DNA of 63,357 nucleotides from Spirochaetaceae bacterium (GTDB lineage: Bacteria; Spirochaetota; Spirochaetia; Treponematales; Rectinemataceae): assembly GCA_025355995.1 (NCBI GenBank), contig JANXYQ010000118.1:1-63357 (forward strand), given 5' to 3'. Each line of letters opens with the position of its first letter. Positions within the stretch are counted from its first letter, which is position 1. The position numbers and the translations under genes are program-made. Shown here piece by piece: positions 42,860 through 50,940 of the stretch. Under the pieces are notes generated by a model, which was not told the DNA's origin, did not search any database, and was given only the letters and a program-made list of their open reading frames with translations.

Positions 42860-42904
42860 TGGCGAAGATACGCCTGGCGAAGATACGCCTGGCGTTGAGA
42901 CGCC
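42860..42904 (-). repeat. 15-bp tandem repeat before rarA
   Basis: Three head-to-tail 15-bp units (42860-42874, 42875-42889 identical; 42890-42904 with three changes). In the frame that continues into rarA they encode GVSSP/GVSTP repeats. Confidence 0.8.
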
Positions 42905-42955
42905 TGGCGCGGTGCGGGGGGCGGCCTGGGAAAAAAGGCTGTCGTCCGTGTAGAC

Positions 42956-44125
42956 CTACTCCGCCGACCAGCCCGACCATTTCGCGGTCGCGGGGTCCCA
43001 CACGCTCGAGTAGAGGCCGTGATAGGTGGAGCTCGAGGAGCCGGGCGAAACGCAAACGAAGACCGTCGTTTTGACAGGGTCGTAGAAAAAGGCATGTATG
43101 GGGAAGGTGCTGACAGTGCTCTTGAAAATCGACGCGGTGAGCGCGACCTGGGTGTTCGTGGAGCCGATAGCGAGAGAACCGAAAGTTCCCTCGTAATAGC
43201 CCACGGCGGGCGTCGTCCCGATAGCGTCGGTCCCGGCCAGGATGAGATCGCTCGTGGCCGAGGCGGGGACCTGGACGACGACGGTCAGGGGAACGGAGGC
43301 GACGGACGATCCGGTCGCGTTGCCTCCCTGGTACAGATACCCGTCCGAGGTCGCCACGTAGAGGGCGCCGGCAGTGGAGATGCCCTTCGTATAGGAGATG
43401 CCGGATATTGTCTTGCCCGACAGGTCGGTGTAGGCTGTGATCGCGCTGGCCGCGTCCGATCCGTCCGCGGCCGAGCCGTTGAAAAGGAGGTCGGCGGAGG
43501 CGAAGTAGTAGCTGCCCGCGCCGAATACGACGCCGCGGAGCGGCTTGTCGGCTGCCGGGGAGAAGGCATTCACGTGAACGAAGGACGTTCCATTGAGGTA
43601 CCACAGCGTATAGGTGCTCGCGCTCGACGCGCCCGTGGAGTCGTAGGCATGGCCCTCGGCGTAGAGAGAGCCGTTGGCTGAGAAGAGGGCGTCGAAGATG
43701 AAGGCGCTCGTCCCGCTGTAGGTTTGAGCGGGCAGCGTGAGGTCGGCGGTCCAGGTCGCGCCGTCGACGGACCTGTAGACGTTTACCGTCCCGCCCGTCT
43801 CGACGAGGGCGTAGATGGTCCCGGCGCTCGAGTCCCCGGCGAGCACGGCGCTTTGGAGCCTATAGTCGGTCGTTCCCGCGATGGCGACCGTTGACCAGAC
43901 CGAATCTCCGACGGCCTTCGAGTTCAGCGTCATCGTTGCCGCGTAGTAGTTCGATCCGAGCCGAAAGGCGTTGCTAACCTGCGTCTTGGTGAAGGACGTG
44001 GTTCCTTTCTGCGATTTCTCGCCTTGGACGCCCTTGTAAACGCCGTAGGAGTTATCGCAGGAGAAAGCGAGGATCGAGGCGAGGAGAATCGATGCCGCGC
44101 AGAGCAAGCGCCCTTGTGTTCTCAT
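42956..44125 (-). CDS. Putative lipoprotein with beta-propeller-like repeats
   Basis: The 389-residue protein has a lipobox (LLASILAFSC, Cys ~23), then about five repeats with BNR/propeller-like spacing (NVYRSVDGATWTADLTL; GSLYAEGHAYDST; GALYVATSDGYLYQGG; SSVWDPATAKWSGWSAE). It is Ser/Thr/Ala-rich with many small hydrophobic strands, typical of surface-exposed treponeme lipoproteins. No family or enzymatic motif is recognised. A ribosome site (GGAGACC) precedes ATG 44125. It is in line with the next gene (9-bp gap), probably one operon. Confidence 0.75.
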   Translation of the reverse strand: MRTQGRLLCAASILLASILAFSCDNSYGVYKGVQGEKSQKGTTSFTKTQVSNAFRLGSNYYAATMTLNSKAVGDSVWSTVAIAGTTDYRLQSAVLAGDSSAGTIYALVETGGTVNVYRSVDGATWTADLTLPAQTYSGTSAFIFDALFSANGSLYAEGHAYDSTGASSASTYTLWYLNGTSFVHVNAFSPAADKPLRGVVFGAGSYYFASADLLFNGSAADGSDAASAITAYTDLSGKTISGISYTKGISTAGALYVATSDGYLYQGGNATGSSVASVPLTVVVQVPASATSDLILAGTDAIGTTPAVGYYEGTFGSLAIGSTNTQVALTASIFKSTVSTFPIHAFFYDPVKTTVFVCVSPGSSSSTYHGLYSSVWDPATAKWSGWSAE

Positions 44126-44134
44126 AGTGGTCTC

Positions 44135-44776
44135 CTACAGGTGATAGACGGCGGCGATGGAAGTCTCGACGAAGCCGGCCAGGCGGTCGAGGTCCGTATA
44201 ATCGCCGTAGTGGAGCTCGGGCACGAACCAGAGATAGGCTTGGAGGCCGAGGCTCCACGATGGCGTGGCGCGCCAATAGGCTCCTCCACCGGCTTTCAGG
44301 AAGGGCCCGATGATCCCGTTGCTCAAGTAACGCGTCAGGTAGCCCCCGGCCTCGCCGAGTACCGTGAATTCGAAGGGAAGCTTCGTCCACCAGTACGACG
44401 TCGTGAAGCCCAGGGGGGCGGTGAATACGGAGGAGCCGCCGATGGTCCCGTTGAAGGCGCCGGCGAAGTTGCCGCCGATCGAGAGCCCGCGAGCCACGAA
44501 ATATTGGTAGGAGAAGGAGAAGGAGGCGCCGAGATTGAGATGCGATACGCCCGCCTCTTCGAAGGCGAGGGTGCTTAGGAAGGCGGGAATTTGCAGGCCC
44601 GCGGAGAGGCCGATCATCTGCTCGCCCGGCAGGAAGGGGCTGGCTGGCGCGTCCGCGGCGGCAGGCAGGTCCCCGGGCGCGGGCGCGGCGCTAGCTTGCG
44701 CGTCCGCCGCGAATCCGGATATGGGCAGGAGGAGGAGCGCCGCGATCGCGAGAGCCGCGGCACTGGGTGTCTTCAT
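44135..44776 (-). CDS. Putative outer-membrane beta-barrel protein
   Basis: The 213-residue protein has a signal peptide (MKTPSAAALAIAALLLLPISGFAADA), a Pro/Ala-rich linker and about eight amphipathic strands (MIGLSAGLQIPAFLS, LNLGASFSFSYQYFV, FEFTVLGEAGGYLT, SWSLGLQAYLWFVPELHYG), an OmpW-like eight-stranded barrel pattern. Substrate or function is unknown. GGAGG lies 5 nt before ATG 44776. A possible promoter is TATATT about 35 nt upstream with TTTCAA as -35. Confidence 0.78.
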   Translation of the reverse strand: MKTPSAAALAIAALLLLPISGFAADAQASAAPAPGDLPAAADAPASPFLPGEQMIGLSAGLQIPAFLSTLAFEEAGVSHLNLGASFSFSYQYFVARGLSIGGNFAGAFNGTIGGSSVFTAPLGFTTSYWWTKLPFEFTVLGEAGGYLTRYLSNGIIGPFLKAGGGAYWRATPSWSLGLQAYLWFVPELHYGDYTDLDRLAGFVETSIAAVYHL

Positions 44777-44835
44777 GATGCCTCCGTTCGTATTCCACCG
44801 AATATAGCACGGCGGGCTTACCTTGAAAAGGCGCG

Positions 44836-44875
44836 GAGGCCGGCTTGGTTACGCTTACCCGGCCTCTTTGGTTTT
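44836..44875 (+). terminator. Terminator-like hairpin between divergent genes
   Basis: GAGGCCGG (44836-44843) pairs with CCGGCCTC (44859-44866) and is followed by TTTGGTTTT. No plus-strand gene lies upstream, so it is either a leader element of the diguanylate cyclase gene or non-functional. No tRNA features are seen. Confidence 0.3.
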
Positions 44876-44942
44876 CCACTGGCATCCTTTGCCCGTCGAG
44901 TGTAGAGTATCCGCTGGATAATCGACCTTAAAGGAAAATCGA

Positions 44943-46202
44943 GTGAAAAACGTCTTCATTCCCGCGGGCGACAAGGGGATCGGCACCGAGCTCCTCGAGC
45001 AGTTACGGATATTCGGCATCACGGTCAGGAACGTCGAGGGCGTGGCCGACGTCGCGCGCCTCACCTCTTCCATCGGCGCGGGGCTCTTCCTCGTGGATGC
45101 CGCGAGGATCGAAAGAGAGCCTTCCTTCGTAGCGGAGATCGGGCGGCTCAAGGAATCCCTGGGACAGGCGCTCAGGGTGATATTCTATGCCGACAAGGAC
45201 GATTTCGCCGCGCGGCTAAAGACCGTCCGCGCCGGCGGCGAGGCTTTCTTCCAGCTACCCGTCGACGCCTACCGCCTCGCCGAAAAAATCGACTCGCTCT
45301 TCAACGAGCGCGAGGCGGAGCCGTACCGCGTGCTCATCGTCGACGACGATCCCGAGCAGGTCGCTTACAACTCGGCCGTGCTCGCGCGGGCGGGCATGGT
45401 GACCTCCAGCGTCACCGATCCCTCCCAGGTGATCTCCATGCTGGTCGAGACGAAGCCCGATATCCTCCTCATCGATATGTACATGCCGCTCTGCACGGGA
45501 GCGGAATTGGCGGGAATCATCCGCCAGAACGAGGCCTTCGCCTCGATACCGATCATCTTCCTCTCCGTCGAGCGGGATCTGGAGAAGCAGATTTCCGCTA
45601 TCAGGAGGGGTGGCGATGAATTCCTCGAGAAGCCGATCAAACCCGAGCACCTGGTCAGCAGCGTCGCGATGCGCGCCGAGCGCACGAGGGCCATCCGCTT
45701 CTATATGGAGCGCGACTACCTGACGGGCCTGCTCAACCACACGACCCTCATCGAGAGGCTTTCCAACGAGGTCCTCAGGGCCAGGCGCTCCGGCGCCGTC
45801 ATTTCCTTCGCGAAGGTCGACGTCGACAGGTTCCGCGACGTGAACGAGCGCTATGGCCACCTGACCGGGGACAGGATACTTAGGAGCCTCTCGCGCCTGC
45901 TCTCCGAGCGGCTCAGGCGAACGGATATAATAGGGCGCTACGGCGGCGAGGAATTTGGCGCGATATTGCCCGGCGCCGACGCGCGCTGCGCGGCGAGGCT
46001 CATCGATGAGCTGCGCGACAGCTTCGGACGCGTGATGCATCGCTTCGAGGACGCGACTTTTTCCCTGACCCTCTCCGGGGGCATAGCTTCCTACCCCGAC
46101 TTCGTCGGCCCGACCGACATGATCGAGGCTGCCGACAGGGCCCTGCGCAAGGCGAAGGACGGAGGACGGGACAGGGTGGCCGTGGAGACTTCCCGGTCTT
46201 GA
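44943..46202 (+). CDS. Diguanylate cyclase with receiver domains (REC-REC-GGDEF)
   Basis: The 419-residue protein has an N-terminal receiver-like domain lacking a clear acceptor (~1-118), a second receiver with VLIVDDDPEQVAY (~127) and phospho-acceptor LLIDMYMPLCTG (~176-187), and a GGDEF domain: DYLTGLLNHTTLIERL, VDVDRFRDVNERYGHLTGD and RYGGEEFGAILPG (~330-342). An RxxD I-site (RRTD) lies just before GGEEF, implying product inhibition. It makes c-di-GMP in response to a histidine kinase; in spirochaetes c-di-GMP governs motility. The GTG start has AAAGG upstream. It is monocistronic, with a tail-to-tail neighbour. Confidence 0.9.
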   Translation: MKNVFIPAGDKGIGTELLEQLRIFGITVRNVEGVADVARLTSSIGAGLFLVDAARIEREPSFVAEIGRLKESLGQALRVIFYADKDDFAARLKTVRAGGEAFFQLPVDAYRLAEKIDSLFNEREAEPYRVLIVDDDPEQVAYNSAVLARAGMVTSSVTDPSQVISMLVETKPDILLIDMYMPLCTGAELAGIIRQNEAFASIPIIFLSVERDLEKQISAIRRGGDEFLEKPIKPEHLVSSVAMRAERTRAIRFYMERDYLTGLLNHTTLIERLSNEVLRARRSGAVISFAKVDVDRFRDVNERYGHLTGDRILRSLSRLLSERLRRTDIIGRYGGEEFGAILPGADARCAARLIDELRDSFGRVMHRFEDATFSLTLSGGIASYPDFVGPTDMIEAADRALRKAKDGGRDRVAVETSRS

Positions 46203-46207
46203 CGCCT

Positions 46208-46750
46208 CTAGTGCTTGGAGGAGCGCCCTGTCCTGCGGCGCGCTCGAGAGAGCTCGCGCCAGGTCGCCGCCGCGAAGGGATCAGAGCCTAGGCGGAACCC
46301 GAGCGAAAGGAGCGAGCAGTCGCGGAAATCGACGCGCGGCGGCCCGATCCTGAGAGCCTCGCTCAGGCCGAGCTCCGGATCGGAGGGACGGCAGAGGAAT
46401 ACGCCGATGCCGGGTTCCAATGGCGGGCCGTCGGAACCGTCGCCGAGGGCGGCGGCGCCGAAGAGCGCGGTCGCTCGCGCCGAGAGCTCCGCGACGGGGC
46501 CTGAAATCGCAAGGTAGAGCAGTCCCCGCGAAACAAGGGGGGCGGCCGAGGCGAAGCCCCCGTCGATCCCTTCCCAGCAAGCCCCGAGGGCTCCCGGCGC
46601 GAGCTTGCAGGGCGGCGAGCGGAAGGCCAGGGGGACTAGCTCGGGAAAGGCGAGGGCCGATCCCTCTCCGAAACGGTAGAAGAGCTCCCGGCGATACCGG
46701 GCGAGGTCGCGCGCGATGTTGCCAGGCGGTTCCAGGGCGATTATTTGCAT
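46208..46750 (-). CDS. Hypothetical protein
   Basis: The 180-residue protein (MQIIALEPPGNIARDLARYRRELFYRFGEGSALAFPELVPLAF...) has no signal peptide or membrane segment. The opening looks a little like 2H phosphoesterases (LigT), but no HxT/S motif is present, so that call is rejected. The C-terminus is basic (RARRRTGRSSKH). The longer frame extending beyond 46750 is a shadow of the opposite gene. It is convergent with the diguanylate cyclase (5-bp gap) and divergent from 46781, whose promoter it shares. Confidence 0.6.
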   Translation of the reverse strand: MQIIALEPPGNIARDLARYRRELFYRFGEGSALAFPELVPLAFRSPPCKLAPGALGACWEGIDGGFASAAPLVSRGLLYLAISGPVAELSARATALFGAAALGDGSDGPPLEPGIGVFLCRPSDPELGLSEALRIGPPRVDFRDCSLLSLGFRLGSDPFAAATWRELSRARRRTGRSSKH

Positions 46751-46772
46751 TTGCACCGAACCATGATACAAT
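46745..46772 (+). promoter_or_regulatory. Sigma-70-like promoter, probably leaderless
   Basis: TTGCAT (46745-46750), a 16-nt spacer and TACAAT (46767-46772), ending 8 nt before the ATG at 46781; no ribosome site lies between them. Confidence 0.5.
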
Positions 46773-46780
46773 CTTTTGGT

Positions 46781-47575
46781 ATGAAGCGAAAAGTCGAGCG
46801 CCTGGCTCAGTCGATCACCGAAGCGATCTCGGCATGGGCCACCGTCGAATGCGTGACCCTCGGCGAGCATTCGGAATCCGACGTGCTCGATCCCTATTTC
46901 GCCCTGGTCGTGGACGCCTACATGCGCGACGCGCCGCCTACCCCCGAGGAGCGCCAGGCCGACTTCGCGAAGGTCGTAGGCCAGCCCGGCGCCTTCGAGA
47001 GCTCGGCTTCCAGGTCCAAGGATCGCTTTTTCATCGATGGCCTGCCCGTTCGCGTCGAGTACAAGAATGTCGCCATGATCGACGACGTCATCGCGCGCTG
47101 CAAGGGTCCCGATTCCCAGATCGTATGGATCTTCAAGAACTCCGGTACCTATATGTTCTATAGGCTCATCAACTCGCGCGTCCTCTACCGGAAGAGCGAG
47201 TGGCTCAACGAGGTTAGGCGGGACCTGAGCGGGTTTCCGGCCTCTTTCTGGGAGGGCCTGCGCGACGCCTTCCTTTCCAAGATGGAGCACTACCTCGCCG
47301 ACCTCGGCGCCGCGTCCTTCAGCGACGACGGCTATTTCTACGATGTATCCCTGGCCGGCTTCATCAGGTACGCGGCCGCGGCCCTCTTCACGGCCAACAA
47401 GCGATTCGAGCCCTCTCATCGCTACGTCTCCGCCCAATTGCGCACGCTTCGGTCCCTGCCTGACGATTTCTACGGACGCTGGGAAACCCTGTTGCGACCC
47501 GACCTCGATATAAGCCGGAACCAGAAATACGAGGTCGCCGAGCTCATAGCGCGAAGCGTGCTAGCCTTTAGATGA
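46781..47575 (+). CDS. Hypothetical protein, possibly nucleotidyltransferase-like
   Basis: The 264-residue soluble protein (MKRKVERLAQSITEAISAWATVECVTLGEHSESDVLDPYFALVVDAYM...) has a segment (ECVTLGEHSESDVLDPYFALVVD, ~22-44) resembling the GS...D-x-D region of minimal nucleotidyltransferases (MNT/DUF4037-like), followed by RVEYKNVAMIDDVI and a helical second half. The match is weak and the catalytic residues cannot be confirmed. ATG 46781 is preferred over the upstream TTG because the TACAAT box (46767-46772) would otherwise lie inside the gene. Its stop overlaps the peptidase start (ATGA). Confidence 0.68.
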   Translation: MKRKVERLAQSITEAISAWATVECVTLGEHSESDVLDPYFALVVDAYMRDAPPTPEERQADFAKVVGQPGAFESSASRSKDRFFIDGLPVRVEYKNVAMIDDVIARCKGPDSQIVWIFKNSGTYMFYRLINSRVLYRKSEWLNEVRRDLSGFPASFWEGLRDAFLSKMEHYLADLGAASFSDDGYFYDVSLAGFIRYAAAALFTANKRFEPSHRYVSAQLRTLRSLPDDFYGRWETLLRPDLDISRNQKYEVAELIARSVLAFR

Positions 47576-49257
47576 GGAGCTCGAAAGGCCCGCCCGCCGC
47601 GGGCCCCCTGCTGCCCTTCGTCGTGGCCGCGCTCCTCCTCGCCTCCTCCTGCGCCGCCGGCGCCGTCGGCGGTTTCGCCTGGAAGGACAGGGAGGGCTCC
47701 TCACTCGAATTCGCGCAATCCTCGTCCTGGCCTCGAGGCGAAGAGGGCCGTTTCGGACGAGAGCGGCAATCCAACCGCTATTCACTCAAAAAAAGCCTTC
47801 TCGTTCCCGCCGGCTCCGCGCTCATCGTCGCGGTGAGGCGAGGGACCGAGTCCGCGGACCTACCGAGGATCAGGATAAGCCTGAGTCCCAAGGCCGACGG
47901 AAGTTCCGCCTTCGCGAGCGCAGCCTTCCCTTTATTGGCAGCCCGCGCATCATTGGCCATACCCCTCGCCGCGGGCTCTCGCCTCGTATCGGTATCGATC
48001 TCCGAGGAGGGACAAGGCGGAGCCTTCTTCATCGATTCTATCGCCATCGGTTCGGCTTTCCGCGGTATCGAGGGCGACGCGATGCAGCTACGAGTTTCCT
48101 CGGGCTTTTCCCTCGTCAAAACCGAGGGCTATCAAGAGCTGGCGATAGAGAAGCCTTTTTCGGGCCTTCCTTCCTCGATAGGAACGGCCCATCCGGGCCT
48201 GCTCATCGAGTACGGCCCTTCGCCGCGGAGCGGCTCGCAGAGCGTTTCCCTGGGACTCGAGGCGAAAAGCGCGGATGGCTCTTCCCTCGCCTATACCCTG
48301 CGCGCCCAGCCAGCCGGGGCGAGGACAGTCCTCGACCCGGGCCTGCTGGGCTCCGATCCGGCCTCTGTCGCCCTGAGGCTTCCTTTGGACCTGGAGATCA
48401 AGGCTTTCTATGCCGCCGAGCTGAAACGAGAGGATTTCGAGCTGGCCGATCTTGGCCGCGTCCTCCTCGATGACGCTCCGAGCTCCGATTTTTCTCTCTA
48501 CCATTGGGATCTCCTGCCCAACGCCCTTGTCTTCGATTTCAAGGACTACGCCAGCCAGGATAGGTACCTGAAGCGACTCGCCTTCTTCGTCGAAAAGCTC
48601 GGCTTTCGGGGCAGGCTCGCGAGGGACGAGGAGATAGCTCCCCTTCACGGCTATAACGCGCATGATTACAGGAGCGAGGACCTGGCTGCTTTCTTCAACG
48701 AGGCGAAAGCCAAATCTTTCCCACTGAGCGCCGCCGAGAAGGAGCTCGAAGCCCTACTCCTGCGGGAGGGAGTCATCGCGGAATCGGGCGGCAAGCTTGG
48801 AGCGGGTAGGGGCGCGATGATCTCGATCGCGCGCGAGTCGGGTCCCGCGCTTCGTCGGACACTGCTCGTGCACGAGTCGACGCATGCGATTTTCTTCTCC
48901 GACGCCGACTATCGCGCCTTCGCGAGGTCGCTTTGGTCTTCCCTCGATAAGGGCGAGAAATGGTTCTGGACAGCCTACCTCGGGTGGGCGGCCTACGACG
49001 TGGGCTCGGACTACCTGATGGCCAACGAATTCCAGGCCTACCTGATGCAGCAGCCGGTGGCCGCGGCGGAGGAGTATTTTGCGAAGCGCAAGGCGCCGGA
49101 GCTCCTCGAGAAGCACCCGGAGCTGGAGGAGCGCGTGGCCGCCTACATGGAAAAATACGCCTCCGGTTTCCCCGCGCGCGCGAGGCAGCTCGAGCTCTGG
49201 CTCCGCCGGAAGTACGGCGTCGAGGCCGGCCGAACGGTCTTCCTCACCCGACGTTAA
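47572..49257 (+). CDS. Putative zinc metallopeptidase lipoprotein (HExxH)
   Basis: The 561-residue protein has a lipoprotein signal (LLPFVVAALLLASSC, Cys ~27) and a long beta-rich N-terminal region (~40-290) with no recognised domain. The C-terminal part (~380-500) carries LVHESTHAIFFSD (HESTH, ~432-436) and MANEFQAYLMQQP (~484), where the Glu of NEFQAY is a likely third zinc ligand. This combination suggests a gluzincin-like protease anchored in the envelope. Substrate unknown. It is translationally coupled to the preceding gene (4-bp overlap) and overlaps the convergent Maf gene by 4 bp. Confidence 0.75.
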   Translation: MRSSKGPPAAGPLLPFVVAALLLASSCAAGAVGGFAWKDREGSSLEFAQSSSWPRGEEGRFGRERQSNRYSLKKSLLVPAGSALIVAVRRGTESADLPRIRISLSPKADGSSAFASAAFPLLAARASLAIPLAAGSRLVSVSISEEGQGGAFFIDSIAIGSAFRGIEGDAMQLRVSSGFSLVKTEGYQELAIEKPFSGLPSSIGTAHPGLLIEYGPSPRSGSQSVSLGLEAKSADGSSLAYTLRAQPAGARTVLDPGLLGSDPASVALRLPLDLEIKAFYAAELKREDFELADLGRVLLDDAPSSDFSLYHWDLLPNALVFDFKDYASQDRYLKRLAFFVEKLGFRGRLARDEEIAPLHGYNAHDYRSEDLAAFFNEAKAKSFPLSAAEKELEALLLREGVIAESGGKLGAGRGAMISIARESGPALRRTLLVHESTHAIFFSDADYRAFARSLWSSLDKGEKWFWTAYLGWAAYDVGSDYLMANEFQAYLMQQPVAAAEEYFAKRKAPELLEKHPELEERVAAYMEKYASGFPARARQLELWLRRKYGVEAGRTVFLTRR

Positions 49258-50940
49258 GGCCTGGACTCGTCCAGCGCCTCCTCCACGGTCTCCACCGCCC
49301 ACGACCGCGTCGCCTCCAGCAGCGAGGCGGGGTCGAGTCCGCCCCGGCCCGCCCCTCGCTGGAAGGCGCTGGCGGCCGGGAGGAGCGTAGTCCAGAGGTC
49401 CTTCTCCTCCGATCCGAGGGAGCCCAGGTAGCTGACTGCGGGATCGCGGGGGCTCGGGAGCCTTCGGAGGTCTTTCGCATAACGCGCCAGGAAATCAGCG
49501 GCGGGGCAGGGCGCGCTGCCCGCGGCGAAGACGCGGCGCAGCTTGGACTCGCGCTTGGGCAAATCGCGAGGGGTCCTGATCCGCACGCCCTTTCCCTCGA
49601 GGGGGATTATCTCCATGGGCGAGCGCGCCGCGAAGCGCTCGAGGTGCTCGCGGTAGGCCATGAGCGGCTTGGTCAGGTAGCGCGAGTAGGGCACTCCGTC
49701 CGAGCCTTCGCCGACCTCCCTCTCCATGTGAGCCGCGGAAAAGGAAGCCCGAGAAAAGCGCTTCGAGCGGCGAGAGCCTCGATTGAGACTGACCGAAGTA
49801 TCCGTAGATATAGGTGCCCCGGGCGTAGCTCTTGCCTTCCGGGTAGGAGAAGTCTGCGCCGGCTAGGAGGGTAGTCTCGGCGCCGAGCGCCTCCGCGAGC
49901 GAGAGGGCGGCGTGGGTCACGTTCCCGCCCGAGGTGTCGAGGGCCGGAAAGGGCCTCCATCTGGCCGATACGTAGGCGCAGAAGGGATGGCCCGAGGAGA
50001 AGAAGCGGACCGAGTCGCCCAGCCTGCATAGCGTCGAGGGCGAGGCGAGGTCGAGCACCAGGGGAAGGCCGTCGGGGATGCCACCTAGGAAATGATAGTA
50101 GCTGATGTGCTGGCAATCGATGGACACGACGGCGTCGGGGACGAGGCCCCTTCCGCAGAGGGCCGGAAGGCTGGTGTCGGTCGCGATCAGGAAGGTGCCC
50201 GCGGCCTGCGCTTCGCGCAAGGCGGGTATCTGGTCCTCGAGCGAGGGACCGGCCGCGGAAACGGCAGCGCGCCTGACGGGAGGGAGGGGCGCCGAGTGGC
50301 GCTCGGCGGCGAAGAGGTTGCGTACCGCGTTCTTGAACCACAGCTTGCCAAAGAAGGCCTGGACGCTGTAGTCGTCCGAGATGCTCCCGAGTATCGCCTT
50401 GAGAGCGCCCGAAGCGCCGGCGAAGGCCTCGGGATCGAGGTCGACTCGGCCCCGCAGCGGAAGGCTCCGCAGGTCGCCGGAGAGCGGCGGGATATAGAGC
50501 GAGAGTATCCTCTCCCCGAGCTCCTCCGGACTCGGGTCGAGGAGGAGGCAGAAGCGCTCGTCTATGAAGAGCTCGGAGAGGTCTATCTCCTCGAGGAGGG
50601 CGCGCAGCATGGGCGCCGAGTATTCGACCGCCAGGAGGCCCGTGGTCGAGTCCGAGGCGAGATAGCGCTTGAGGAGGTAGCCGGCGCCCAGGCCGAAGGC
50701 CACGATGAAACCTCCCGCGGGTTGCGCGCCTTCGAGCCTGTCGGCTTCGCGCTCAGGGTCCATCATGGAGTGCAGGGGAGATTCCCTGCCTCCTCGGGCC
50801 AGGACCGGAACGGGCGCGCCGCTCCTGGCGTTGCGTATGGAGAGCGAAGGATCCGGCACCGCGTCGAGGAGCCTGTCCCCGAGGCTTTGGTCGGAGCGAG
50901 AAAGCGCCAGCAGGTTGCGCCTGAAGATCAAATCGCTCAC
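49254..50940 (-). pseudogene. Motility-associated factor (DUF115/MptE-like), frameshifted
   Basis: Two frames together give a Maf-like protein of about 560 residues. The first (from GTG 50940) has the GPSL core AVSAAGPSLEDQIPALREA and GLVPDAVVSIDCQHISYYHFLGG. It continues into ALFSGFLF and then shifts to frame +1, where MEREVGEGSDGVPYSRYLTKPLMAYREHLE (~49727 on) continues to the stop at 49254. The break sits in a TTTT run (49739-49742); removing one T restores reading. It may be a sequencing error, phase variation or inactivation. Maf proteins transfer glycans to flagellins in other bacteria. The GTG start overlaps the upstream gene by 4 bp. Confidence 0.8.

Noticed and set aside
42348-43604. 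Minus-strand frame between rarA and the lipoprotein
   Set aside because: Basic, motif-free translation overlapping the rarA start and the lipoprotein gene; a shadow.
44820-44890. tRNA-like hairpin before the diguanylate cyclase
   Set aside because: No TTCGA/TpsiC arm or cloverleaf pairing could be found; it is described only as a terminator-like stem.
46208-46750. 2H phosphoesterase (LigT) for the hypothetical gene
   Set aside because: The two HxT/S motifs required for the family are absent.
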